A stretch of DNA of 64,000 nt, taken from contig VFJR01000013.1 in assembly GCA_009885945.1 (NCBI GenBank), forward strand, positions 1 to 64,000. Direction: 5' to 3'. The position numbers were made by a program, and so were the translations under genes. This document shows, one piece after another, positions 44,993 to 52,858 of this stretch. The stretch is from Anaerolineaceae bacterium. Its GTDB lineage: Bacteria; Chloroflexota; Anaerolineae; Anaerolineales; Villigracilaceae. Every line of letters starts with the position of its first letter. Within the stretch, counting starts at the first letter, position 1. Below the pieces are notes generated by a model. That model searched no databases and was not told the origin of the DNA. It saw only the letters and a program-made list of their open reading frames with translations.

Positions 44993-46267
44993 ATGAAGAT
45001 TGCAATTATTGGGGCGGGATATGGCGGCATGGTTGCCGCGTATGATTTAAAAAAAGCAGGACATGCTGTTGTTATTTTTGAATCCGCTCAGTATGTGGGC
45101 GGTCTTGCCAGCGGCTTCAAAGAGCCGCATTGGGATTGGTCGGTGGAGAAGTTTTATCATCACTGGTTTCAATCAGATGCTGAGATGCTTGGATTGATAC
45201 GTGAATTAGGATTGGAAGACAAGGTGCGCTTCCCGCGTCCATTGACCGTAATGTACTACAAGAAAAAATGGTATCCCTTTGATTCGATCCTCAACGCGCT
45301 TCGTTTTCCCGGGCTTGGGTTTGGGTGGAACAAAATTCGCTTTGGGTTTGTCGGATTGTTTTTACGCCTCACCAATAACTGGCGCGCACTAGAAAAAGTC
45401 ACTGCAGATCAGTGGATGATGAAATGGGCAGGCAAACACGTTTACGAGAAGATGTGGAAACCGCTGTTGATTGGCAAATTTGGTCCTTACTATAAAGATG
45501 TCAACATGGCGTGGATGTGGGCGCGCATTAAAGCACGCACCACCCGCTTGGGAACATTTGAGGGCGGCTTTCAAAATTTTGCAAATTTATTTGCAGAAAA
45601 ACTTCGCAGGCTGGGAGTTGAAATTCGACTTGAGGCTAGCATCAAGTCTATTAAGCAGAATCAGGCTTCGCTGAGTTTGAACGTGGATGGCGAATCGTTT
45701 GACAAAGTATTGGTGACGACATCTCCAACACTGTTGGCAAAGATATGTCCCGATCTTCCTGAAAATTACCTAAAAGGCTTGCTGGATTTAAAATCGATGG
45801 GCGCAGTAGTGATGACGCTTGCGCTGAATCACTCTTTATCAAAAGACGGCTATTACTGGTTCAACGTGCCAAAAGATGAGGGCTATCCATTTTTGGCGTT
45901 AGTAGAGCATACCAATTTTGTTCCAAAAGAAAATTTTGGCGGCGATCATATTATCTACGCGGGTGATTATTTGGAACTGGGGCACGAATATTTTTCGATG
46001 AGTGATGAACAATTGCTTGAGAAATTCATCCCCGCATTTCAAAAGTTCAACTCTGAATTTACGCGCGAGTGGGTTAAGAAGATTTGGGTGCATAAAACAA
46101 ATTATGCCCAGCCTGTGCCTTTGGTCAATCACTCAAAAAATATTCCTGAAATTCAAACGCCTATCCATGGCTTATACTTTGCTTCAATGAGTCAGGTGTA
46201 CCCTTGGGATCGAGGTACAAATTTCGCTGTGGAGATCGGACGCCGCGCAGCAAGGATGATGAAATGA
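44993..46267 (+). CDS. FAD-dependent amine-oxidase/protoporphyrinogen-oxidase-like flavoprotein
   Basis: The product is 424 residues from ATG 44993 (GGAG five bases upstream). It begins with a Rossmann motif, KIAIIGAGYGGMVAAYDL, followed by 'GHAVVIFESAQYVGGLASGF', then ends with 'GLYFASMSQVYPWDRGTNFAVEIGRRAA', the second FAD contact. The set resembles NAD(P)-binding amine oxidases and UDP-galactopyranose mutase-like or glycan-linked flavoproteins ('WDWSVEKFYHHWF'). The exact reaction cannot be read. The DinB-like gene starts inside its stop codon (ATGA overlap). Confidence 0.85.
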   Translation: MKIAIIGAGYGGMVAAYDLKKAGHAVVIFESAQYVGGLASGFKEPHWDWSVEKFYHHWFQSDAEMLGLIRELGLEDKVRFPRPLTVMYYKKKWYPFDSILNALRFPGLGFGWNKIRFGFVGLFLRLTNNWRALEKVTADQWMMKWAGKHVYEKMWKPLLIGKFGPYYKDVNMAWMWARIKARTTRLGTFEGGFQNFANLFAEKLRRLGVEIRLEASIKSIKQNQASLSLNVDGESFDKVLVTTSPTLLAKICPDLPENYLKGLLDLKSMGAVVMTLALNHSLSKDGYYWFNVPKDEGYPFLALVEHTNFVPKENFGGDHIIYAGDYLELGHEYFSMSDEQLLEKFIPAFQKFNSEFTREWVKKIWVHKTNYAQPVPLVNHSKNIPEIQTPIHGLYFASMSQVYPWDRGTNFAVEIGRRAARMMK

Positions 46268-46818
46268 TCGAATCAAATATCTTAAGCCCATTAATTCTCT
46301 CTGCCTTCAGCAAAGAAATCACCTGGCTGGATGCATCAAAGCGTCACCCATTGGATGACTTTATTGAGACATTTCATCACATGCGCGAACGCTCTACAGA
46401 AAATTTACGAGACCTGACCGATGCGCAAACAATGTTTGCTTCCCCAGCGCACTCGTTATGGTCTATCAGCGAATCAATTACTCATCTTATTTACACACAG
46501 GGGTTTTATCATAATAAGTTACTGGAAGTTTCCACAAGTCAATTAGCACACATCGTAGAAGCGGCGCGCGGGTTTGGCGAGGGCGCTCAACAAAATATTT
46601 CAGCGCATGGCTTAAGGACAAGTTTAAATGCGGCTACAGAAAGAATTAATGCTGTTCTTAAAGAAACCCGCAGCTCGCATGATCCCGCAAAAACAGAAAA
46701 TAATTCTGCCTTTGGTATTTGCGACTACAATACGTGGGTGTTGCTCCTACTGGCTCATGAAGTAGATCACTTACGCCAGATGGTTGCAATGAGACGGCTG
46801 GCGCGAACAAACGCGTAA
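46264..46818 (+). CDS. DinB/YfiT-like four-helix bundle metal-binding protein
   Basis: From ATG 46264 (4-nt overlap with the flavoprotein gene) the product has 184 residues. The helical bundle carries metal-ligand His in 'SISESITHLIYTQGFYHNKLL' split over two helices and in 'LLLAHEVDHLRQMV'. DinB-like proteins are often small-molecule thiol-dependent transferases. A longer frame from 46204 would run in a second frame over the preceding gene and is not needed. The partner flavoprotein suggests a shared but unknown metabolic step. Confidence 0.82.
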   Translation: MIESNILSPLILSAFSKEITWLDASKRHPLDDFIETFHHMRERSTENLRDLTDAQTMFASPAHSLWSISESITHLIYTQGFYHNKLLEVSTSQLAHIVEAARGFGEGAQQNISAHGLRTSLNAATERINAVLKETRSSHDPAKTENNSAFGICDYNTWVLLLLAHEVDHLRQMVAMRRLARTNA

Positions 46819-46971
46819 CTACTTTGAGAATGTCACATTTCAAAACTTTTTACCAAAAAGTCCACAAAGGGTCACAAAGGAGAGCAAAATACTAAAATCA
46901 AAGGTTTCCTTCGTGATGTTTGTGGTTAAGAGCTTTGATTTCAACTTTAATGTGACTTTGTCGAACTACTT
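46817..46971. repeat. MITE-like element with 22-bp terminal inverted repeats
   Basis: AACTACTTTGAGAATGTCAC (from 46817) and GTGACTTTGTCGAACTACTT (to 46971) are inverted copies with several mismatches. Inside, CCACAAAGGGTCACAAAGGA faces TCCTTCGTGATGTTTGTGG. The left end overlaps the last codons of the DinB-like gene. No coding capacity. Confidence 0.65.
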
Positions 46972-46989
46972 ACTTATAAAGGAAGGTAT

Positions 46990-47577
46990 ATGAAAATAGT
47001 TAATATAATTGAAAAGAAGCTTGTGCTTGATATTTTTTTCAAGGTTGAAGAAGCTCAAGTGCAATACGAACTACATAGCGGGGGATTGAGTAAACCATTA
47101 AGCCGCCTAAGTCTAAATAGAGGCAACTCTGTTGCGGTTTTGGTTTTTAACAAAGATACACAAAAAATAATCTTGATCAACCAATTCCGCTACCCCACCT
47201 ACCAAAATGGACATGGCTGGGTAACAGAAACCATCGCGGGCATGGTAGACCCCGGTGAAAACGCGGAAGAATCGGCACGCAGAGAGTTACTAGAAGAGTC
47301 AGGGCTGGTAGTTTCAACTTTAGAACATATCAGCACCTTTTATCCATCTCCCGGCGGCTGTTCTGAATTAATTTATTTATTCTACGCAGAAGTATCTGGT
47401 ATCTATGCCAAATATAATAAAGCAGGCGGGTTGATCAGTGAAGGCGAGGATATTCTTACGCTGGAAATGACTTTAGAAGAAGCCCTTGAAAAAATAAAGT
47501 CTGGCGAGCTGATGGATGCAAAAACCATCATGGGAATCATGTGGCTGGAAAATAGACGGCTAAAAAATTTAAAATAA
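46990..47577 (+). CDS. NUDIX hydrolase, ADP-ribose pyrophosphatase-like
   Basis: The 195-residue protein has a complete Nudix box from Gly84 to Leu106 (G-x5-E-x7-R-E-U-x-E-E-x-G-U, with Glu90, Arg98, Glu99, Glu102, Glu103). Before it is 'VLVFNKDTQKIILINQFRYP', and after it is 'STFYPSPGGCSELIYLFYAEV', the pattern of ADP-ribose/sugar-nucleotide pyrophosphatases (NudF/NudK type). It should cleave nucleoside diphosphate sugars such as ADP-ribose. An AAGGAAGG site precedes the ATG. The next gene starts 22 nt later and encodes a protein with a macro domain, so a shared ADP-ribose or related substrate is likely. Confidence 0.9.
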   Translation: MKIVNIIEKKLVLDIFFKVEEAQVQYELHSGGLSKPLSRLSLNRGNSVAVLVFNKDTQKIILINQFRYPTYQNGHGWVTETIAGMVDPGENAEESARRELLEESGLVVSTLEHISTFYPSPGGCSELIYLFYAEVSGIYAKYNKAGGLISEGEDILTLEMTLEEALEKIKSGELMDAKTIMGIMWLENRRLKNLK

Positions 47578-47599
47578 TATTCAACAAAAAGGATGAACT

Positions 47600-48787
47600 A
47601 TGGGCAATAGCTACGAAGGTAAAAAATGTTTTGTGATCATGCCGTTCGGAAAGAAAACTGACCTAGACGGAAAACCTATTGATTTTAACGATGTGTATGA
47701 TAACTTCATCAAACCTGCAGTGGAGTCAAAAGAACTTGGCATAGATTGTATACGCTGTGACGAGATCATTGACACGGGCTCGATCCATTTCAAAATGTTT
47801 CACCACATCTTTGAATCAGACGCCGCGATTGTGGACATCACATCCTTGAATGCAAATGTTTTTTACGAATTAGGGATTCGGCACGCGCTCAAAAAACATA
47901 CCACTTTAGTTATCCGCAAGGCTGGCACCCCTACTCCATTCAACATCAACGGGTTAACTATAGTAGATTACAACTTGGATACCCCCGAAGACGTGGAAAA
48001 AAGCAAAGAAACGATTCGTAAATTCATCAAAAATGGCTTGGAGAACCAAAATCCAGACAGCCTAGTTCATCAAGCACTGACAAATCTTAAGATAGAGCAA
48101 AAATTTGACAAGATCGACACGCTGGACACCTACATGTATAAGCTGTCCAAAGCCGCCACAAAAGAAGCATCTACGGTAGAAATCGGCATCATCACGGGCG
48201 ATATCCAAAATATAAAGATCGTAGATGTTTGGGTAAACCCCGAAAACACAGACCTGCAAATGGCGCGCCACTTTGACCGTTCCATCTCGGGCACCATTCG
48301 CTACCTTGGCTCCGAAAGGAATCGAGCTGGGCGTGTGACTAATGATATTATCGCGAATGAACTGATAAAAGAGGGCGAGGCAAAGGCTGGAGTTGTAATC
48401 CCCACTGGTTCTGGAAAACTAAAAGATTCTCACAATGTCAAAATGATATTCCACGCCGCTTCAGTAGAAGGGCAAATGGGAAATGGCTATACACCCATCC
48501 CTGATACTAGCATGTGTGTTCGCAATGCGCTTAACTTAATGGATGAAAAAGAGATGGCAAAAGAAGAATTACACTCCATTCTTTTCCCATTAATGGGCAC
48601 AGGCACCGCTAAAGTTGATCCTACAGAAGCGGCTAAGAAATTAATCGATGCCGCGCTGGCGTATGCCGTGGTAAACCCTAAGACCAAGGCGCAAAAAATA
48701 TACTTTCTGGCATTCAACGAACAGGACTTGGAGATTTGTAAACACATCTTCGACCATGATGAGCGGGTTGAGCTGATAAAAAAATAA
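47600..48787 (+). CDS. Deoxyribosyltransferase-like (TIR/DRHyd-related) + macro domain fusion protein
   Basis: The 395-residue soluble protein has two parts. N-terminal (about 8-145): 'CFVIMPFGKK', 'DCIRCDEI', 'SDAAIVDITSLNANVFYELG' and 'IRHALKK', the pattern of nucleoside 2-deoxyribosyltransferase-like/DRHyd domains, with Glu90 as the expected nucleophile. C-terminal (about 193-390): a macro domain recognised by GDI at 200-202, VNPEN at 212-216 in place of VNAAN, 'VVIPTGSG', 'KMIFHAASV' and 'HSILFPLMGTGT'. Such parts act on NAD+, nucleotides or ADP-ribose. It lies 22 nt after the NUDIX gene. Function as a defence or stress effector is inference. Confidence 0.82.
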   Translation: MGNSYEGKKCFVIMPFGKKTDLDGKPIDFNDVYDNFIKPAVESKELGIDCIRCDEIIDTGSIHFKMFHHIFESDAAIVDITSLNANVFYELGIRHALKKHTTLVIRKAGTPTPFNINGLTIVDYNLDTPEDVEKSKETIRKFIKNGLENQNPDSLVHQALTNLKIEQKFDKIDTLDTYMYKLSKAATKEASTVEIGIITGDIQNIKIVDVWVNPENTDLQMARHFDRSISGTIRYLGSERNRAGRVTNDIIANELIKEGEAKAGVVIPTGSGKLKDSHNVKMIFHAASVEGQMGNGYTPIPDTSMCVRNALNLMDEKEMAKEELHSILFPLMGTGTAKVDPTEAAKKLIDAALAYAVVNPKTKAQKIYFLAFNEQDLEICKHIFDHDERVELIKK

Positions 48788-48792
48788 CACAG

Positions 48793-48834
48793 TTAATGAC
48801 AAACGGCAGACCATGGTCTGCCGTTTGTCATTAA
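48793..48834. terminator. Perfect 42-bp palindrome, bidirectional terminator
   Basis: There are two 21-bp arms with no spacer (from TTAATGACAAACGGC to its exact complement), with A/T-rich ends on both sides, between the converging macro-domain and mvaD genes. Confidence 0.85.
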
Positions 48835-48854
48835 AAATCCCTAATCAGAAAACT

Positions 48855-49823
48855 CTACGCCGCTCTTGCCGCGCCGCCTACATTGGCGGTCAATACATTT
48901 TTTACCCCTGGTAATTCATTTAGTTTTTTTGAAATCATTTTTGATTGTTCACGCAACGTGATCACATGCACATTCGCGCCTGCATCCACTGTGTAAGCAA
49001 CAGGCAAACCACTGGCGCGCCATTCACGCACAGCTTGAAAGACTCGCAAAGTAGCAGGCTGCCAATACATCAACGGGGGATTGGATGTCATCATCACAGA
49101 ATGCATGATGTCTGAATCCAATTCAATAATATGCGCCAGCGCATCAAAATCTTTTTGCAAGATCGCCTGCCGGCAAATATCCAACCTGCGCGCAGTATCT
49201 TGGACGCGTGCATTTTGCAATGGGCTTGTGCCCGCCAATGCGTGCCCCTCGGTAGAACCTGTTTTTTTATGCCCTGCATTAACAACAGCAACACAATCGG
49301 TTAGATCCCAATGTTCGGGCGGCGCAATAGAGATTGCATACGAATCTTCTTCAGCCTGACCCATCTTCCACTCAACGAATCCGCTGGGGATAGAACGTGA
49401 TGCAGATCCAGAACCGCGTCGCGCCAAACGAGAAAGCTGATCCTGCTTCAAGTTAAGTCCAGCCGCCTGAGAAGATGCCAACGCCAGCGCCGCAAATGCC
49501 GCCGCAGATGACGCAATGCCTGCACCCGCGGGGAAATTATTTTCGGTGGTTACTTCAGCATTCTCTTTTATACCTGCCATCTCGCGCACAATATTAAGGA
49601 TATAAGACACACGCTCTAAGCCGGGACCAAGAATCTGCCGCTTGTTGAGAGTCAGCTTATGGGCGGGGAAAGAAGCGGAGAAGTTAACCGTGGTACGTGT
49701 GAAGAGTCCGTCCAAATTCATAGAGATGGAGCCGTTGACGGGTAGTCTTAACGTATTATCACGATTGCCCCAATATTTGATCATTGCGATGTTTGGGTGT
49801 GCGAGGGAGGTGAAGGAAGCCAT
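48855..49823 (-). CDS. mvaD: Diphosphomevalonate decarboxylase
   Basis: The 322-residue GHMP-superfamily enzyme shows 'HPNIAMIKYWGNRDNTLRLP', the GHMP ATP loop 'FPAGAGIASSAAAFAALALA' and 'RRGSGSASRSI', the family's order and spacing. It makes isopentenyl diphosphate (or isopentenyl phosphate in variants) in the mevalonate route. ATG 49823 is chosen because TGA-TAAACT ends 6 nt upstream, a leaderless-type box. No other mevalonate gene is in the window. The catalytic Asp expected in the C-terminal half is plausibly 'TVDAGANVHV'. Confidence 0.92.
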   Translation of the reverse strand: MASFTSLAHPNIAMIKYWGNRDNTLRLPVNGSISMNLDGLFTRTTVNFSASFPAHKLTLNKRQILGPGLERVSYILNIVREMAGIKENAEVTTENNFPAGAGIASSAAAFAALALASSQAAGLNLKQDQLSRLARRGSGSASRSIPSGFVEWKMGQAEEDSYAISIAPPEHWDLTDCVAVVNAGHKKTGSTEGHALAGTSPLQNARVQDTARRLDICRQAILQKDFDALAHIIELDSDIMHSVMMTSNPPLMYWQPATLRVFQAVREWRASGLPVAYTVDAGANVHVITLREQSKMISKKLNELPGVKNVLTANVGGAARAA

Positions 49824-49829
49824 GTGCAA

Positions 49830-49838
49830 AGTTTATCA
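49830..49838 (-). promoter_or_regulatory. mvaD extended -10 box, predicted leaderless start
   Basis: On the minus strand TGA-TAAACT (box 49830-49835) is followed by 6 nt and ATG 49823. No -35 match is visible. Confidence 0.5.
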
Positions 49839-49870
49839 TTTGTTTTGTAAAAAACGGCGTTTATAGATTT

Positions 49871-49912
49871 GGGGATTGCTTCGCCCCAAGAGCGGGGCTC
49901 GCAATGACATAG
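49871..49912. repeat. Truncated copy of dispersed palindromic repeat family 1
   Basis: Contains GGGATTGCTTCG, GAGCGGGGCTCGCAATGACAT, matching the right half of the repeats at 25158 and 36163. The left half is missing. Confidence 0.65.
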
Positions 49913-49923
49913 CATTTTCGCCC

Positions 49924-49952
49924 TTGACAACTTACTAACTAGTAAGTAATAT
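49924..49952 (+). promoter_or_regulatory. TetR-gene promoter with operator between -35 and -10
   Basis: TTGACA (49924-49929), 17 nt, TAATAT (49947-49952), then 7 nt and GTG 49960, so the message is predicted leaderless. The spacer is filled by the palindrome CTTACTAACTAGTAAG (49931-49946), perfect 7-bp arms around AC. A repressor bound there would block RNA polymerase directly. Confidence 0.8.
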
Positions 49953-49959
49953 AGAAATC

Positions 49960-50532
49960 GTGGTCAAAAACTCAAACACCCAAAGAACAATCCTCGACCT
50001 TGCCGAAGCCCTGCTTCAGGATAAAGGTTTTAATGGTTTTAGTTATGCTCATATTGCAGAAAAACTTGGGGTAAAGAACGCCGCCATTCATTATCACTTC
50101 CCTTCCAAAGAAGAGTTGGGCTGTGCGGTGGTGCAACGCTATCGAGATCGTTTTCAGTTGTGGATCAATAATGCTCGTGTAAAAGATTTATCGCCGCAGA
50201 AAAAATTGGATTGGTTTTTTGGGATTTACACGACACTGCGCGCCGATAAAGGCAGGGTTTGTCTGGCTGGTTCGCTGGAAACTGATTTCAACGCCATCCC
50301 CGATTCTCTGCGCGAACAAACACAGTCCATGACCCGCGAAATGTTATCTTGGCTGCAAGCAACATTAAAGGAAGGTAAACAGCTTGGCGTATTTCAATTC
50401 AATGGTGAAGCGGGCGCAAAGGCGGCGCTGGTCTTGTCCAGTTTGCAGGGCGGCTTACAAATTGCGCGCGCTTTGGGCACAAAGAAATTTCACGAAGTGG
50501 TCGAACAGAATAAACAAGATTTACTCGCGTAA
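49960..50532 (+). CDS. TetR/AcrR-family transcriptional repressor
   Basis: The 190-residue protein starts at GTG 49960. The N-terminal HTH has 'TILDLAEALLQDKGFNGFSY' and 'AHIAEKLGVKNAAIHYHFPS', the usual TetR recognition helix. The C-terminal domain ('SLETDFNAIPDSLREQTQSM') resembles the LmrA/YxaF group. It is preceded by its own operator, and an almost identical operator lies before the alpha/beta-hydrolase gene that follows. It therefore probably represses both until a small ligand binds. The ligand is unknown; the target gene suggests an ester or lipophilic compound. Confidence 0.92.
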   Translation: MVKNSNTQRTILDLAEALLQDKGFNGFSYAHIAEKLGVKNAAIHYHFPSKEELGCAVVQRYRDRFQLWINNARVKDLSPQKKLDWFFGIYTTLRADKGRVCLAGSLETDFNAIPDSLREQTQSMTREMLSWLQATLKEGKQLGVFQFNGEAGAKAALVLSSLQGGLQIARALGTKKFHEVVEQNKQDLLA

Positions 50533-50550
50533 ATTTTTTTATCATCAAAA

Positions 50551-50566
50551 CTTACTAATTAGTAAG
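50551..50566. promoter_or_regulatory. Second TetR operator, upstream of the hydrolase gene
   Basis: CTTACTAATTAGTAAG is a perfect 16-bp palindrome that differs from the operator at 49931 by one central base. It stands 21 nt before the ATG of the hydrolase gene. Confidence 0.82.
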
Positions 50567-50587
50567 TAAATACAAAGGAGAAAAAAT

Positions 50588-51400
50588 ATGGCAGCACCAG
50601 AATCCCCAATCGTATCCGAGGTCATTATAAAGAAGGTGTATCGTACGTTTTTTAGTCCCAACAAACATGAAGTGAAGCTAGAAGATGAAGCTATTCTTGC
50701 GCGTGGAAATAATTATCGCATTCCGTTTGAAGGCGGTGAATTGGCAATTACAACCTGGGGAAAAAAAGGTCCCGCTGTTTTATTGATGCACGGCTGGGGC
50801 GGCGCGCGATCACAAATGACGGGTTTTGTTGACCCGCTATTATCCGCTGGATATCGTGTGGTGGCTTATGATCAACCCGCGCATGGAGAATCAGACGGGA
50901 AGATGACCAGTGTGCTCGAGATTGCGCCTACTATGGACTTAGTGATGCAGCGTGAAGGCGAGTTTGAAGCGATCATCGCTCACTCATTTGGAACATTGAT
51001 CACATCCTATGCATTGACCAAATTAAATTTCCCGCATCCTGCCAAGTTGGTATATTTGGGCGCTTTCAATCGGCTTTTAGACTCACTGCCGCGTTTTCAA
51101 GTATTGGCGAAATTACCTGATGAAATCATTGCAGGCTTACGAAAGATGATCTATCAAAATTTTGGTGAAGGTGTTTTGGATGTGATCAATAATGAAACGA
51201 TGACAACCCGCATCAACATACCCGCTTTGATGTTCCACGATATAGCAGACGCGGTGACGCCTATTGAAGACAGCCGCGCGATCGCAAAAGCGTGGAAAGG
51301 CGTGCAATTCATCGAGACGAAAGGGTTAGGTCATCGAGGCGCGTTGCAATCCAAAGAAATACACGAACAGATTTTAAATTTTTTAAATACTGAGTTATAA
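50588..51400 (+). CDS. Alpha/beta-hydrolase (esterase/lipase-like)
   Basis: The 270-residue protein has oxyanion motif 'LLMHGWGG', nucleophile Ser in 'IIAHSFGTL' (A-H-S-F-G in place of G-x-S-x-G), Asp in 'FHDIADAVTP' and His in 'GLGHRGAL'. It is soluble, with an unusual N-terminal extension of ~55 residues before the first strand. A GGAG site precedes the ATG. The TetR operator immediately upstream makes it the likely regulated gene of the pair. Substrate unknown. Confidence 0.9.
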   Translation: MAAPESPIVSEVIIKKVYRTFFSPNKHEVKLEDEAILARGNNYRIPFEGGELAITTWGKKGPAVLLMHGWGGARSQMTGFVDPLLSAGYRVVAYDQPAHGESDGKMTSVLEIAPTMDLVMQREGEFEAIIAHSFGTLITSYALTKLNFPHPAKLVYLGAFNRLLDSLPRFQVLAKLPDEIIAGLRKMIYQNFGEGVLDVINNETMTTRINIPALMFHDIADAVTPIEDSRAIAKAWKGVQFIETKGLGHRGALQSKEIHEQILNFLNTEL

Positions 51401-51454
51401 AATTTAGACTTTTATTGGCTGCATTAAGGCACCAAGCCTTTTAACCGTAACAAT

Positions 51455-51496
51455 ACAACTGACAAATTAGGCGCACATGCTTAATTTGTCAGTTGT
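51455..51496 (+). terminator. Terminator hairpin after the TetR/hydrolase pair
   Basis: ACAACTGACAAATTA and TAATTTGTCAGTTGT, a perfect 15-bp inverted repeat around a 12-nt loop, followed by GTTTATATT. Confidence 0.75.
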
Positions 51497-51525
51497 GTTT
51501 ATATTGGAAAAGTGATAAATGTCCA

Positions 51526-51554
51526 TTGCTGGAAAATTATATATAATATACAAT
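51526..51554 (+). promoter_or_regulatory. Promoter of the cupin gene
   Basis: TTGCTG, 17 nt, TACAAT (51549-51554), inside an AT-rich run. The Shine-Dalgarno GGAG and GTG 51577 follow about 22 nt later. Confidence 0.65.
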
Positions 51555-51576
51555 ATGCTCTGTTGTGGAGAATACC

Positions 51577-51903
51577 GTGGACATATTTGAACTTGCACAA
51601 TTGATTAATCAACAAACTGACTCAAATAAAGCCTACATCGAGTTCCTCAAAGTGCCAGATTTGAGCATGGGGCTGTATGTCTTGCCCGCAGGCGGAGTTG
51701 ACCCGCAAAGCCCGCATACAGAAGATGAAGTTTATTATGTGGTGAGTGGCAAAGCACAGATTAAAGTTGCAGATGAAGACCGTGCGGTGCAGGCAGGTTC
51801 AATTGTGTATGTGGCGAAAAATGTAGAGCATCGCTTCCATTCGATTGAAGAAGAATTGACCCTGATCGTGTTCTTCGCTCCAGCAGAGTATTCAAGTAAG
51901 TAA
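51577..51903 (+). CDS. Small cupin-domain protein
   Basis: The product is 108 residues from GTG 51577, which has GGAG six bases upstream; an in-frame GTG 12 nt earlier overlaps that site and is less likely. One double-stranded beta-helix domain has metal-ligand His/Glu in 'PHTEDEVYYVVSG' and His in 'VYVAKNVEHRFHS'. Such proteins bind a metal and act as enzymes or as ligand sensors. It is placed between the TetR unit and an AT-rich lipoprotein gene; no partner is obvious. Confidence 0.88.
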   Translation: MDIFELAQLINQQTDSNKAYIEFLKVPDLSMGLYVLPAGGVDPQSPHTEDEVYYVVSGKAQIKVADEDRAVQAGSIVYVAKNVEHRFHSIEEELTLIVFFAPAEYSSK

Positions 51904-51918
51904 TGAAAGGGAATTAAA

Positions 51919-52845
51919 ATGAAAAAGATAAACTTAATCCTTCTTGCTGTAATTTATATAACAGCTTGCTCCCCGCAAACATTAGCTACTCCAACATTAA
52001 CACCCCTTCCATCTGAAACTCTAAGGCCAGTTCCCACAAGTACAATTACCTTAAGACCAACGATATCATTTACACCAACTGCCACTCTTGAACCTTTGGG
52101 GGTAACTTTTGATATAAGCAGTGATATTCCAATGCAAGATATTGAAGAGATTCAAACTGGTCTTGAATTAGCAAGGATTTATTTGAGAGATTATCTAGGG
52201 GGCGATATATCTTCTGACTTTCAAAAAGAACTCACAATAAGAATCGTAGCCACAGGTTTAGGAGATCAATCTCTGGGTGGTGGCGGAAATTGCTGCACAT
52301 TTTCAAGAAACGAAATGTATATCTTTTTCGATGTTAAGCATATGCACTGGGCACGAACCGAGAAACCTAACCTATTTAGAGCGTTGTCACATGAACATAT
52401 TAAAATTGCTGTTCATGAATATATACATGCTTGGCAAAGTTCATTAGGTTGCTTTAGAAATGACTACAATCCACTTGGTAATTGGATGAATGAAGGTATA
52501 GCTGAATATATTGCATATGATATAACGATTCAACAAGGCATAATAACAAAGGCAAATGTTAAAATTTTTATGTATAACGCTGCTAAAAATACTGGTGAAC
52601 TAGGCCTGCCTCTACAGGCACTTGAAGCCAATGGATTGGGGTTAGTTTGGCCAGGTCATGTAGGTTATTTAGCAGTTGATTATTTAATTACTGAAAGTAA
52701 ACAAAGAACACTTTCTTTAAGGCTGATTTGTGAACAAATTGCAAATGGCGAAACAATAGATAATGCGTTTAAGAATGTTTTTGGAATAACAAGAAAAGAT
52801 TCCTATGTTAAGTTTGCAGAATATATAAAAACGTTAGTGCCATAG
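51919..52845 (+). CDS. Exported gluzincin-type metallopeptidase lipoprotein
   Basis: The 308-residue protein has a signal sequence with lipobox ITAC (Cys17), a T/P-rich linker (22-60) and a peptidase domain. The zinc motif H166-E-Y-I-H170 is followed by 'NWMNEGIAEYIAYD' (Glu192 or Glu196), matching the M1/peptidase-MA-like arrangement. It should cleave peptides outside the cell. Base composition is more AT-rich than its neighbours, which suggests later acquisition. A GGGA site precedes the ATG. Family name is uncertain; the catalytic motif is clear. Confidence 0.85.
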   Translation: MKKINLILLAVIYITACSPQTLATPTLTPLPSETLRPVPTSTITLRPTISFTPTATLEPLGVTFDISSDIPMQDIEEIQTGLELARIYLRDYLGGDISSDFQKELTIRIVATGLGDQSLGGGGNCCTFSRNEMYIFFDVKHMHWARTEKPNLFRALSHEHIKIAVHEYIHAWQSSLGCFRNDYNPLGNWMNEGIAEYIAYDITIQQGIITKANVKIFMYNAAKNTGELGLPLQALEANGLGLVWPGHVGYLAVDYLITESKQRTLSLRLICEQIANGETIDNAFKNVFGITRKDSYVKFAEYIKTLVP

Positions 52846-52858
52846 TATATTTAAGTAT

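Noticed and set aside
50588-51400. Hydrolase considered as haloalkane dehalogenase
   Set aside because: The nucleophile is Ser in AHSFG, not Asp, so an esterase-type mechanism fits better.
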